Shown: positions 9,199 to 17,666 of the stretch, piece by piece
How positions within the stretch are numbered: the stretch's first letter is position 1
Layout: each line of letters begins with the position of its first letter
NCBI RefSeq assembly: GCF_021245985.1
Contig: NZ_JAJQXA010000003.1
Span: 372,001 to 436,000 of the forward strand
Length of the DNA: 64,000 nt
From: Flavobacterium soyae
GTDB lineage: Bacteria > Bacteroidota > Bacteroidia > Flavobacteriales > Flavobacteriaceae
Reading direction: 5' to 3'
Translations under genes and position numbers: made by a program
The notes under the pieces: generated by a model
What the model saw: only the letters and a program-made list of their open reading frames with translations
Told to the model about the DNA's origin: nothing
The model's database searches: none

Positions 9199-9311
9199 TT
9201 TATGTTTTTTGAAGTTTTAGAACGCTAAATTTATAACATTAGAATCGAAACTTTACTATTGATTCTGTAACATAACCTCAATTTTAATAAATATTTGTGA
9301 AATGAGGGTTA

Positions 9312-9554
9312 AACCATATAAGTGATATAAGTTCATTTTAGATAGAACTTAATTTTATTCCGTTCCAATATTCCGTAGAGACGCACAGCAGTGCGTCTCT
9401 ACAAAAAAATGCCACAGATTACAGGATTTTCACAGATTTTTTAATCCTGTAATCTGTGGCAAAACATAAAAAAAAAACATAGTTAGACGCACTGCTGTGC
9501 GTCTCTACAAAAAAAAACATTCTTTTTAAATGAACTTATATAACTTATATGGTT
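9312..9554. repeat. Nested palindromic repeat element
   Basis: This 438-base gene-free interval holds three palindromes inside each other. The outer arms are 27 bases (AACCATATAAGTGATATAAG... at 9312-9338; complement at 9528-9554) with one mismatch. The middle arms carry GTAGAGACGCAC palindromes near 9372-9400 and 9484-9508. The core is a long hairpin of GCCACAGATTACAGGATT type. The outer arms match the ends of the element at 46827-47326. No ORF is present. Confidence 0.8.
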
Positions 9555-9573
9555 CAAAAAAAAATAAAAAAAT

Positions 9574-9605
9574 AAACCCGCACAGTTTCGGACTTGTGCG
9601 GGTTT
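9574..9605. terminator. Terminator of the fad operon
   Basis: AAACCCGCACA and TGTGCGGGTTT form an 11-bp stem with a 10-base loop just after the fadE stop codon. Confidence 0.85.
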
Positions 9606-9636
9606 AAACAAATTAAAAGCTAAAAACTATTTTTTA

Positions 9637-11442
9637 TTAGAAGCAGTATGAATTTTCTGCAACTAATTTTTCTGCGATTTTTTCTCTTAATGCAACAACG
9701 TTTGGAAGGTTAGTGTATTTAGTGAAACGTTTTAATCCCATTAACATCATACGTTGCTCGTCACCTTCAGAGAAAGAAGCAATTCCTTCTTTTCCTCTTA
9801 AGTTTACGATATCTACCGCTTTGTACAAGTATAATTTTGCCATAGCGATTTGCTCTTGTACTTTATCTTCACCTTCTTTTTTAGCTAATTTCTCAGTTCT
9901 AAGAATAGTACTTTCAGCCATATAGATTTCGATTAAGATATCAGCAGCAGCCATTAATAATTGTTGGTGAGAATCTAAATCTGGACCGTGTTTTTGAACA
10001 ACACTTCCTGCAACCATTAAGAAAACTTTTTTCAGGTTAGCAACGATTACTTTTTCTTCTGCAAATAATTCAGAGAAATCCGGAGTATCAAAAGATGGAA
10101 TTCCCATTAATTCTTCCTGAACTTTCATTGCTGGTCCAAGTAAATCAACGTGCCCTTTCATTGCTTTTTTGATCAGCATACCAACAGAAAGCATTCTGTT
10201 GATTTCGTTTGTACCTTCGTAGATACGAGCGATACGAGCATCTCTCCAGGCACTTTCCATCGGAGTATCTTCAGAGAATCCCATTCCGCCAAAAACCTGA
10301 ATACCTTCGTCAGAACAGTTTTGAACGTCTTCAGAAACAGCTACTTTCAAGATAGAACACTCGATAGCATATTCTTCAACACCTTTCAATTCTGCTTCCT
10401 GGTGACTTGTTCCTTCGGCTTCACGAGCAGCGATTCTGTCTTCGATGTCTTTTGCAGCACGGTAAGAAGCACTTTCTCCAGCGTAAGCACTAGTAGCCAT
10501 TTCAGCTAATTTAGAACGGATAGCTCCAAAAGATGAAATAGAAGTATTGAACTGAATTCTTTCGTTAGCATATTTTACAGCTCCTGTAGTAACTCTTCTT
10601 TGAGCATCAAGACATGCTGCTGCCAATTTAATACGACCAACGTTTAAAGCATTCATCGCAATTTTGAAACCGTTTCCTCTTTCAGATAACATGTTTTCAA
10701 CAGGAACTTTTGTTTCGTTGAAGAAAACCTGACGAGTAGAAGAAGCACGAATTCCTAATTTATGCTCTTCTTCATTCATAGAAATTCCGTTTGAAGGATC
10801 GTTTTCTACGATGAAACCTGTAATATTTTTATCATCTCCAATACGGGCAAAAACGATGAAAACGCTGCAGAAACCTGCATTCGAAATCCACATTTTTTGA
10901 CCTGTAATTAAATAATGAGTTCCGTCTTCAGATAAAACTGCTTTAGTTTTTCCTGAGTTAGCATCAGATCCTGCACCTGGCTCAGTTAAACAGTATGCTC
11001 CAAACCATTCTCCAGAAGCCAATTTCGGAACGTATTTTTTCTTTTGTTCTTCAGTACCGTAAAGTGTAATTGGCATAGTTCCAATTCCTGTATGTGCACC
11101 AAAAGCAGTTGAGAAAGAACCTGTTGCTCCAGAAATGTAGTCACAAACCAACATTGTAGAAACAAATCCCATTCCTAATCCACCGTATTCTTCCGGAACT
11201 GCAACTCCAAGAAGTCCAAGTTCACCAGCTTTACGCATAGATGATTCTGTGTAAGCGTAATCTTTTTTCTCAAAACGATCTTTATGCGCCCATAATTCTT
11301 TGTCTACGAACTCTTTTACAGAGTCACGCATCATTAACTGCTCTTCCGAGAAATCTTCTGGTGTAAAGATATCTTCGCATTTTGTTTCTTTAACTAAAAA
11401 CTGACCACCACGGGTTACGTTTTTTTCGATTGTATCTGCCAT
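9637..11442 (-). CDS. fadE: Acyl-CoA dehydrogenase (FadE type)
   Basis: FAD enzyme for the first step of fatty-acid beta-oxidation, making trans-2-enoyl-CoA. At 601 residues it belongs to the long class with a C-terminal extension, like B. subtilis FadE or mitochondrial VLCAD. Visible motifs are YCLTEPGAGSDA, the KMWISNAG flavin region, GGMGFSEDTPMESAWRDARI and YEGTNEI, whose Glu is the usual catalytic-base position. It is the last gene of marR-fadN-fadA-fadE; the 168 bases separating it from fadA contain a palindromic repeat. Confidence 0.93.
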   Translation of the reverse strand: MADTIEKNVTRGGQFLVKETKCEDIFTPEDFSEEQLMMRDSVKEFVDKELWAHKDRFEKKDYAYTESSMRKAGELGLLGVAVPEEYGGLGMGFVSTMLVCDYISGATGSFSTAFGAHTGIGTMPITLYGTEEQKKKYVPKLASGEWFGAYCLTEPGAGSDANSGKTKAVLSEDGTHYLITGQKMWISNAGFCSVFIVFARIGDDKNITGFIVENDPSNGISMNEEEHKLGIRASSTRQVFFNETKVPVENMLSERGNGFKIAMNALNVGRIKLAAACLDAQRRVTTGAVKYANERIQFNTSISSFGAIRSKLAEMATSAYAGESASYRAAKDIEDRIAAREAEGTSHQEAELKGVEEYAIECSILKVAVSEDVQNCSDEGIQVFGGMGFSEDTPMESAWRDARIARIYEGTNEINRMLSVGMLIKKAMKGHVDLLGPAMKVQEELMGIPSFDTPDFSELFAEEKVIVANLKKVFLMVAGSVVQKHGPDLDSHQQLLMAAADILIEIYMAESTILRTEKLAKKEGEDKVQEQIAMAKLYLYKAVDIVNLRGKEGIASFSEGDEQRMMLMGLKRFTKYTNLPNVVALREKIAEKLVAENSYCF

Positions 11443-11493
11443 TGTTAATGTTTTTTTGTATATTTTTTATTTATAATCTAGATCTCCAATCTT

Positions 11494-11591
11494 GTCATTT
11501 TGACGAAGGAGAAATCGCACTTGAAGCTCCGCATCGTAATGTGCCAATCTTTGTCGATTCCCGAGTGTGATTTCTCCTTCGTCGAAATGAC
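11494..11591. repeat. 98-bp palindromic element, copy 1
   Basis: The element runs from GTCATTTTGACGAAGGAGAA to its complement ending TTCGTCGAAATGAC, with CCAATCTTTGTCGATTC in the middle. It lies between fadA and fadE. Three further copies of the same 98-bp length occur at 17504, 20723 and 22473. It can fold into one long hairpin in the fad mRNA. Confidence 0.88.
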
Positions 11592-11610
11592 AAACTACAC
11601 GAATACTTTC

Positions 11611-12792
11611 TTACAACACTTCGTAAATCCCTGCAGAACCTTGTCCGGTTCCCACACACATCGAAACGATTCCGTATTTGTTACCTCTGCGTTTCATCTC
11701 ATCAAATAACTGAACAGAAAGTTTAGCTCCAGTACATCCCAGCGGGTGTCCTAAAGAGATTGCTCCACCGTTTACGTTTACGATTTCTGGATTAATGTTT
11801 AACTCTCGAGTAACTGCTAAAGCTTGTGAAGCAAATGCCTCGTTTAACTCAATTAATTCGATATCGTTTAATGTTAATCCCGCTTGTTTTAATGCTTTCG
11901 GAATTGCTTTTACCGGACCGATACCCATAATTCTTGGCTCAACACCGGAAGAAGCAAAGTTTACTAATCTTGCGATTGGCTCAAGGTTTAATTCTTTTAC
12001 CATTTCTTCGCTCATGATTAAGACGAATGCTGCACCGTCGCTCATTTGAGAAGAGTTCCCCGCAGTTACGCTTCCGTCAGCAGCAAAAACAGGTCTTAAA
12101 CCAGCTAAAGCAGCAACAGAAGTTCCGGCTCTTGGACCTTCATCTTTATTTACAACATATGATTTTGTTTCTTTTTTACCATTTTCATTGATGAAAGTCT
12201 GCTCAACAGTAATAGGAACGATTTGTTTGTCAAATTTTCCTTCTGTCTGAGCTTTCAAAGCTTTCATGTGAGAGTTGTAAGCAAACTCATCCTGATCTTC
12301 TCTTGAGATTTTATATTGGTTTGCAACCGCTTCAGCAGTTAAACCCATTCCCCAGTAGTAATCTTCGTGACCTGCAGCGGCAACTTTATAATCTGGAGTT
12401 GGTTTGTAACCTCCCATCGGAATATAACTCATACTTTCTGCACCACCAGCAATGATACAATCTGCCATTCCTGATTGGATTTTAGCAGTCGCCATTCCGA
12501 TAGTTTCTAATCCAGAAGCACAGTAACGGTTTACCGTAACTCCAGGAACGTCTTCCACTTTTAATCCCATTAAAGAGATCAAACGTCCAACGTTTAGACC
12601 TTGTTCCGCCTCTGGCATGGCATTTCCTACCATAACGTCATCGATACGTTTTTTGTCGAAATTAGGCAGCTCGTCCATCATAAACTGAATGGTTTCTGCT
12701 GCTAATTCATCAGGTCTTTTAAATCTAAAAACACCTTTTGGAGCTTTTCCAACTGCTGTTCTATATGCTTTTACTATATATGCTGTTTTCAT
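11611..12792 (-). CDS. fadA: Acetyl-CoA C-acyltransferase (3-ketoacyl-CoA thiolase)
   Basis: Last step of beta-oxidation: thiolytic cleavage of 3-ketoacyl-CoA to acetyl-CoA and a shortened acyl-CoA. The protein is 393 residues, normal for thiolases. The nucleophile is Cys91 (NRYCASGLETIGMA). The NEAFA motif, the GGAISLGHPLGCTGA histidine motif and the CVGTGQG second cysteine are all intact. It lies between the four-helix-bundle cassette and fadE in the fad operon. Confidence 0.95.
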   Translation of the reverse strand: MKTAYIVKAYRTAVGKAPKGVFRFKRPDELAAETIQFMMDELPNFDKKRIDDVMVGNAMPEAEQGLNVGRLISLMGLKVEDVPGVTVNRYCASGLETIGMATAKIQSGMADCIIAGGAESMSYIPMGGYKPTPDYKVAAAGHEDYYWGMGLTAEAVANQYKISREDQDEFAYNSHMKALKAQTEGKFDKQIVPITVEQTFINENGKKETKSYVVNKDEGPRAGTSVAALAGLRPVFAADGSVTAGNSSQMSDGAAFVLIMSEEMVKELNLEPIARLVNFASSGVEPRIMGIGPVKAIPKALKQAGLTLNDIELIELNEAFASQALAVTRELNINPEIVNVNGGAISLGHPLGCTGAKLSVQLFDEMKRRGNKYGIVSMCVGTGQGSAGIYEVL

Positions 12793-12813
12793 AAATGATT
12801 GTATTAAGATTGG

Positions 12814-13223
12814 AGAATTAAGTATTAAGATTTTCCAATTGTTTTGTTGATTTTATCTTTTAATGTTCTTTGAAAGGAAAAGTTCATATTTGAAACCTCT
12901 ACTAATTGATTAATAGTGGGCTGAATAAGATCTTCACTAACAAGCTTAAGTCTTTTAGCAAGTATTAATTGTGTTATTAATTCAAAAGTTGAACCATTTG
13001 CTATTCCTAAGAAGTTCATAAATTCTTTCTCAGAATTTCTTCCCGAACCTTCTGCAATATTTGAAGGAATAGAAACGGCGCATTTTTTTATTTGATGAAT
13101 TAAATTGAACTTTTCGTCATTCGGTAATAAGGAAGAAATTTCATAAACATGAACTGCAATATCCATTGCTTTCTGCCAAATCTTTAATTTCTCAAACTGA
13201 TGCATTTCTTAATACTTAATTCT
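12814..13223. mobile_element. Four-helix-bundle gene cassette with perfect 17-bp inverted ends
   Basis: AGAATTAAGTATTAAGA at 12814-12830 is the exact reverse complement of TCTTAATACTTAATTCT at 13207-13223. These arms bracket one ORF, whose stop codon overlaps the left arm and whose ATG touches the right arm. The cassette interrupts the otherwise compact fadN-fadA pair. A second gene of the same family near 55.5 kb has the same layout with different arms. I infer an inserted element or intervening sequence. Confidence 0.7.
12825..13205 (-). CDS. Four-helix-bundle protein (23S rRNA intervening-sequence family)
   Basis: A 126-residue, all-helical protein of the S23/IVS four-helix-bundle family. 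MHQFEKLKIWQKAM and the conserved SIPSNIAEGSGRNSEKEF loop (residues about 65-83) are diagnostic. These proteins were first found encoded in intervening sequences of 23S rRNA genes and are related in fold to the Avd protein of diversity-generating retroelements. Here the gene sits between fadN (30 bases) and fadA (32 bases) on the same strand, bracketed by 17-bp inverted repeats. It is not a beta-oxidation enzyme and is probably a passenger in the operon. Confidence 0.9.
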   Translation of the reverse strand: MHQFEKLKIWQKAMDIAVHVYEISSLLPNDEKFNLIHQIKKCAVSIPSNIAEGSGRNSEKEFMNFLGIANGSTFELITQLILAKRLKLVSEDLIQPTINQLVEVSNMNFSFQRTLKDKINKTIGKS

Positions 13224-13235
13224 TATTACTTGATA

Positions 13236-15626
13236 CTAGTTTCTTAAAGGTTTTCCTTTAGTCAACATGTACTGGATTCTTTCTAGCGTCTTACGTTCTG
13301 TACATAAACTCAAGAAAGCTTCACGTTCGATATCTAATAAGTATTGTTCAGATACTAAAGTTGCTTCAGATAAATCACCACCCGCCATTACGTAAGCCAG
13401 TTTGTTTGCGATTTTCTTGTCGTGCTCAGAAATGTATTTTCCAGCCTGCATTTGATCTGTTCCCACTAAGAACATACCAAGAGCTTGTTTTCCTAATACC
13501 TTAACATCCGTTCTTCTGATTGGTTGCGTATAACCAGCTTCTGCCATTAACAAAGCATGTTTTTTAGCTTCAGCAATCTGGCGATCTTTGTTTACTACGA
13601 TAACGTCTTTTCCGTGCTGTAAAAGTCCAGTATCAAAAGCTTCATAACCAGAAGTTGATACTTTTGCCATTGCGATTGTCAAGAAATACTCTTGAAGAAC
13701 GTTCAATTCCACATCGTTTTTGCGGAATAAATCAGATGCTCTTAAAGTCATTTCTTTAGAACCACCACCACCAGGGATAACTCCAACACCAAATTCAACT
13801 AATCCCATGTAAGTTTCTGCAGCAGCAACCACTTTATCAGCGTGTAAGCTCATTTCACATCCACCTCCAAAAGTCATTCCGTGAGGTGCCACTACAACTG
13901 GAATAGAAGAGTAACGAACACGCATCATTGTGTCTTGGAACAATTTAATCGCCATGTTCAATTCGTCGTATTCCTGCTCAACTGCCATCATGAAAATCAT
14001 TCCGATATTAGCTCCAACAGAGAAATTAGCTGCTTGGTTACCAATAACTAAACCTTGATATTCTTTTTCAGATAAGTCAATTGCTTTATTGATAGCTTGT
14101 AGAACGTCACCACCAATTGTATTCATTTTAGATTGGAATTCTAAGTTTAAGATTCCGTCTCCTAAATCCTGAATGATTGCTCCACTGTTACTCCAAACTT
14201 TTTTGCTTTCGCGAATGTTGTTTAGGATAATGAATGAATCTTGTCCAGGAACTTTTACTTGTGATTTTGTTGGAATGTTATAGAAATAAGTTGCTCCTTC
14301 TTTTACAGAATAGAAACTTTCGCTTCCAGAAGCCAGCATTTCATTAACCCAAGCAGCAGGCTCTAAACCTTCAGCTTTCATGATTTCAATTCCTTTTGCA
14401 ACACCAATAGCATCCCAGATTTCGAATGGACCATTTTCCCATCCAAAACCAGCTTTCATGGCATCGTCAATTTTGTATAATTCATCTGAGATTTCAGGAA
14501 CTCTGTTTGACACATAAGCAAACATTCCGGCGAAACTCTTACGGTAGAATTCTCCCGCTTTGTCTGTTCCTTTTACTAAAACTTTAAAACGGTTGATAGG
14601 TTTATCGATAGTTTTTGTTAGTTCAAGAGTAGCAAAATTCGCTTTTTTTGCAGCGCGGTATTCTAATGTATTTAAGTCTAAAGAAAGAATGTCTTTATCT
14701 ACTTTTTTGTAGAAACCTTGTCCAGTTTTACTTCCTAACCAATTATTTTCCATCATTTTGTTGATGAAATCAGGAAGTTTGAACAATTCGTGTTGTTCGT
14801 CGTTAGGGCAGTTTTCGTAAATACCGTTAGCAACGTGTACCAAAGTATCCAAACCAACAACGTCAACCGTACGGAAAGTAGCCGATTTTGGACGACCAAT
14901 TACTGGTCCTGTCAATTTATCAACTTCTTCAATCGTTAATCCCATTTCTTTTACCAAGTGGAATAAACTTTGGATTCCGTAAATACCAATTCTGTTTCCA
15001 ATAAATGCCGGAGTATCTTTAGCAACAACCGAAGTTTTTCCTAAGAATTTAGATCCGTATTCGTTTAAGAAATCCAATACTTCAGTAGAAGTTTTTGGAC
15101 CAGGAATAATTTCAAATAATTTTAAGTAACGCGCAGGGTTAAAAAAGTGAGTTCCGCAGAAGTGCTGTTGAAAATCTTCGCTTCTTCCTTCACTCATAAA
15201 ATGAATTGGAATACCAGAAGTATTAGAAGTAACCAAAGTTCCCGGTTTACGGAATTTCTCGATTTGTTCAAAAACTAACTTCTTAATGTCTAAACGCTCC
15301 ACAACAACCTCGATAATCCAGTCAACATTAGCAATTTTTGCCATATCATCTGTCGTATTTCCAGTCGTAATTCTATTTGCGAATTTCTGACTGTAAATAG
15401 GAGATGGTTTTGATTTTAATGAATTCGCCAAATGTTCGTTTACCACACGGTTGCGAACGGCTTTACTTTCAAGTGTTAATCCTTTTTTAGCTTCAGCTTC
15501 GGTCAGTTCACGCGGTACAATGTCCAGAAGTAAAACTTCGACACCAATGTTAGCAAAATGACAAGCTATACCTGAACCCATAATTCCGGATCCAATTACA
15601 GCAACTTTTTTAATTGTGCGTTTCAT
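13236..15626 (-). CDS. fadN: 3-hydroxyacyl-CoA dehydrogenase / enoyl-CoA hydratase (FadN type)
   Basis: Bifunctional enzyme for the middle two steps of beta-oxidation, 796 residues. The N-terminal half is the NAD-dependent dehydrogenase, with Rossmann motif GSGIMGSGIACHFA at residues 12-25 and HFFNPARYLKLFEIIPG. Two dehydrogenase C-terminal domains follow. The last 300 residues are the crotonase domain (GANIGMIF, FGGGCEMSLHAD, GVIPGGGGSKE). This order (dehydrogenase first) and the fadN-fadA-fadE gene order match the Bacillus subtilis fadNAE operon rather than E. coli FadB. Confidence 0.93.
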   Translation of the reverse strand: MKRTIKKVAVIGSGIMGSGIACHFANIGVEVLLLDIVPRELTEAEAKKGLTLESKAVRNRVVNEHLANSLKSKPSPIYSQKFANRITTGNTTDDMAKIANVDWIIEVVVERLDIKKLVFEQIEKFRKPGTLVTSNTSGIPIHFMSEGRSEDFQQHFCGTHFFNPARYLKLFEIIPGPKTSTEVLDFLNEYGSKFLGKTSVVAKDTPAFIGNRIGIYGIQSLFHLVKEMGLTIEEVDKLTGPVIGRPKSATFRTVDVVGLDTLVHVANGIYENCPNDEQHELFKLPDFINKMMENNWLGSKTGQGFYKKVDKDILSLDLNTLEYRAAKKANFATLELTKTIDKPINRFKVLVKGTDKAGEFYRKSFAGMFAYVSNRVPEISDELYKIDDAMKAGFGWENGPFEIWDAIGVAKGIEIMKAEGLEPAAWVNEMLASGSESFYSVKEGATYFYNIPTKSQVKVPGQDSFIILNNIRESKKVWSNSGAIIQDLGDGILNLEFQSKMNTIGGDVLQAINKAIDLSEKEYQGLVIGNQAANFSVGANIGMIFMMAVEQEYDELNMAIKLFQDTMMRVRYSSIPVVVAPHGMTFGGGCEMSLHADKVVAAAETYMGLVEFGVGVIPGGGGSKEMTLRASDLFRKNDVELNVLQEYFLTIAMAKVSTSGYEAFDTGLLQHGKDVIVVNKDRQIAEAKKHALLMAEAGYTQPIRRTDVKVLGKQALGMFLVGTDQMQAGKYISEHDKKIANKLAYVMAGGDLSEATLVSEQYLLDIEREAFLSLCTERKTLERIQYMLTKGKPLRN

Positions 15627-15678
15627 ATTTGTAAAATTTGTTTTTTTGGGTAGAATCTGAATTTTCCTTTACAAAAGA

Positions 15679-16137
15679 TTACTCATTTTCTGTGTTTTCT
15701 GTTTGATTAAATATGTTTTTGTCCTGAATTAATTCATTAATGATTTCAGAAACTTCGATAAAATGTTTTAGCTTTTCATCTGATACATGTTTTCTAACCG
15801 TTTCATTAAATTTCAGAACTGTATTTTTAGATAAATCTCTTTTTTCTTTTCCAAAGTCGGTCAGGTAGATTAAAACACCTCGTCCGTCACTTGGGTTCTT
15901 TTTGCGAACTATTAAACCTTTTTCTTCCATAGATTTTAATGTTCTTGTTAAGCTGGTTGCTTCCATACCCATTCTTGGGCCTAAAGCGGTTGATGGAGTT
16001 CCTTCTTCCTTATCCATACTTAAAAGAGCAAATCCTGTTGCCATGGTAGCATCGTACTTTGCAGCCTCTTCATTATACATTCTTGAAACAGCCTGCCATG
16101 TAGCTCTCAAAATATAATCTATTGTTTTGTCTTTCAT
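15679..16137 (-). CDS. MarR-family regulator of the fad operon
   Basis: A 152-residue winged-helix regulator with MarR topology: ATWQAVSRMYNEEAAKY, the recognition region TRTLKSMEEKGLIVRKKNPSDGRGVLIYLT (wing with DGRG), and C-terminal dimer helices. It is the first gene of the transcript, 52 bases before fadN. A 36-base near-perfect palindrome at 16164-16199 lies just upstream of its start and is the likely operator. The regulator probably represses its own operon and responds to acyl-CoA or fatty acids (inference from context). Confidence 0.88.
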   Translation of the reverse strand: MKDKTIDYILRATWQAVSRMYNEEAAKYDATMATGFALLSMDKEEGTPSTALGPRMGMEATSLTRTLKSMEEKGLIVRKKNPSDGRGVLIYLTDFGKEKRDLSKNTVLKFNETVRKHVSDEKLKHFIEVSEIINELIQDKNIFNQTENTENE

Positions 16138-16163
16138 AGGTAACTATATCGATTTCAAATATA

Positions 16164-16199
16164 ATTAAAAAATACTATGCATGCATATAATTTTTTAAT
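16164..16199. promoter_or_regulatory. Predicted MarR operator, 36-base palindrome
   Basis: Symmetric about 16181.5: ATTAAAAAAT, then TATGCATGCATA in the centre, then ATTTTTTAAT, with only two mismatched positions. It starts 27 bases upstream of the marR start, as expected for autoregulation. Confidence 0.7.
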
Positions 16200-16357
16200 A
16201 AATTTTTGGTTAGTTAAAAATCCCACTGATTTAGTGTGGTTTGGTGGTTTATTTAGAGTGAAATATACTATTCTTTTTTTAGATTTTAACATTTTTCGTA
16301 CTGTCAAAATCATTTTTTGGTTTTTAAATCGCTTTTAATTCTGTATTCTTTAAAAAA

Positions 16358-17395
16358 TTATAAGTTATTTTTAATTGTATTTTCGGGATCATATCTCGAA
16401 ATGGCTCTTTGCAGAATCTTTTTCATCCGGTTTCGCAGATTTTCGGGTCTTAAAATTTCAATCGAATCTCCAAAACCTAATAAAAGGCGCTCCATTTCAT
16501 AATTTGGCGAAATGAACAAATGCACAATAATACTTTGATCTTCATTTTCCTTAATTAATCGCTGTGAAGGATGCAGCGGTTTTGTAATAACATAAGGTGC
16601 ATTTGCGGCATCAATCCATAATTCGATACGTCTGGGCTGCAAACCAGAATTTACCGTTACACCTATTATATCTTTATAATAAGAATCGGCATCAAAATCT
16701 TCTTCTAAATAAGCAAGATTAAAATCGTAATCAATTGAAATAATTCTGTCGAGCGCTAAATTGGTAATAGGCTGTCCGTCTTTTTTCTTCCCAACAAGAA
16801 ACCATCGATTATTGAACTCCTTTAATATAAAAGGATGAAAATGAAATTTGGTTTCCTCTCTCGATTTAAAAGATTTATAAGTAATTATAAGAACCATCTT
16901 CTTTATAATTGCCTGATAAATTTCATCTAAATAATGAAGCCCTTTTAGGTTTTCATTTTTATCCAAATAAATTACAGGTTTTGTATGCGACTTTTCAGCA
17001 TAGATTTTATCTTCCAGACGCTGTAAAATATCAGATACATCGTTAAATAGAGAGAAATCCTTGAATTGTTTTAACATCGAAACCGTTTCGGTCAAAACAT
17101 TGATATCCGTTTCCGTCAGCGGAATATCGGTTATTGTGAAATCTTCGTCTTCGTATTTATAATACTTTTTATCGTAAACAACAATTGGCGCATTGTAACC
17201 CAGCTTTTCACTTCGCATTAACTGAATATCCATTTGAATGGTTCGCTTGCTGATAGGATTTTCCCGGCCTTCATATTCAAATAAAGCTTCAGAACATTCT
17301 TCAATTAAATCTTCGAGTGTCCATTGTCTGTATTTGTTCTGAAGGCATTTGTCGATGGTTTTGTATCGTATTAAGGCATTCTTGTTTTGTGACAT
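16358..17395 (-). CDS. WYL-domain transcriptional regulator
   Basis: A 345-residue regulator. Residues 1-70 are a DeoR-like winged helix (LIRYKTIDKCLQNKYRQWTL, ISKRTIQMDIQLMR). Residues about 135-230 form the WYL ligand-binding domain (VLIITYKSFKSREE, FHFHPFILKEFNNRWFLVG), followed by the WCX dimer extension. WYL proteins sense nucleic-acid or nucleotide ligands in DNA-repair, CRISPR and phage-defence settings. ATG at 17395 is preferred to an upstream ATG because MSQNKNALIRYKTID is the usual start. It is the closest regulator to the Ro60-RtcB genes and the best candidate for the shared TGCGCAA-N5-TTGCGCA operator (inference). Confidence 0.88.
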   Translation of the reverse strand: MSQNKNALIRYKTIDKCLQNKYRQWTLEDLIEECSEALFEYEGRENPISKRTIQMDIQLMRSEKLGYNAPIVVYDKKYYKYEDEDFTITDIPLTETDINVLTETVSMLKQFKDFSLFNDVSDILQRLEDKIYAEKSHTKPVIYLDKNENLKGLHYLDEIYQAIIKKMVLIITYKSFKSREETKFHFHPFILKEFNNRWFLVGKKKDGQPITNLALDRIISIDYDFNLAYLEEDFDADSYYKDIIGVTVNSGLQPRRIELWIDAANAPYVITKPLHPSQRLIKENEDQSIIVHLFISPNYEMERLLLGFGDSIEILRPENLRNRMKKILQRAISRYDPENTIKNNL

Positions 17396-17411
17396 TTTTG
17401 TGTTGGTTTGC

Positions 17412-17657
17412 CACAAAGGCGCGAAGGCGCAAAGTTTTTTGTTTTTAAGCCACTCCCGATAGCTATCGGGATAAAGGATTAAAAGGGTTTTTACTCAGTT
17501 TTTGTCATCCTGAGGAACGAAGGATCGCATACAATATTCCTCGAAGAGAGTCGCCAATCTTTGTAGAGTTTCTTGTGTGATCCTTCGTTCCTCAGGATGA
17601 CAAACAGTGTGTAATTAAAACTTTAATAAAAACTTTGCGACTTAGCGTCTTTGCGAG
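17412..17657. repeat. Nested repeat bracketing a 98-bp element
   Basis: The outer arms are of the CACAAAGGCGCGAAGGCGCA / TTTGCGACTTAGCGTCTTTG type (17412-17440 and about 17628-17657). Inside are the perfect palindrome CCCGATAGCTATCGGG near 17456-17471 and a complete 98-bp element. The interval between the WYL and HD genes is almost entirely repeat. Confidence 0.75.
17504..17601. repeat. 98-bp palindromic element, copy 2
   Basis: Begins GTCATCCTGAGGAACGAAGG, ends with the complementary CCTTCGTTCCTCAGGATGAC, and has CCAATCTTTGTAGAG in the centre. Same length as the other three copies. Confidence 0.88.
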
Positions 17658-17666
17658 ATTCAATTT

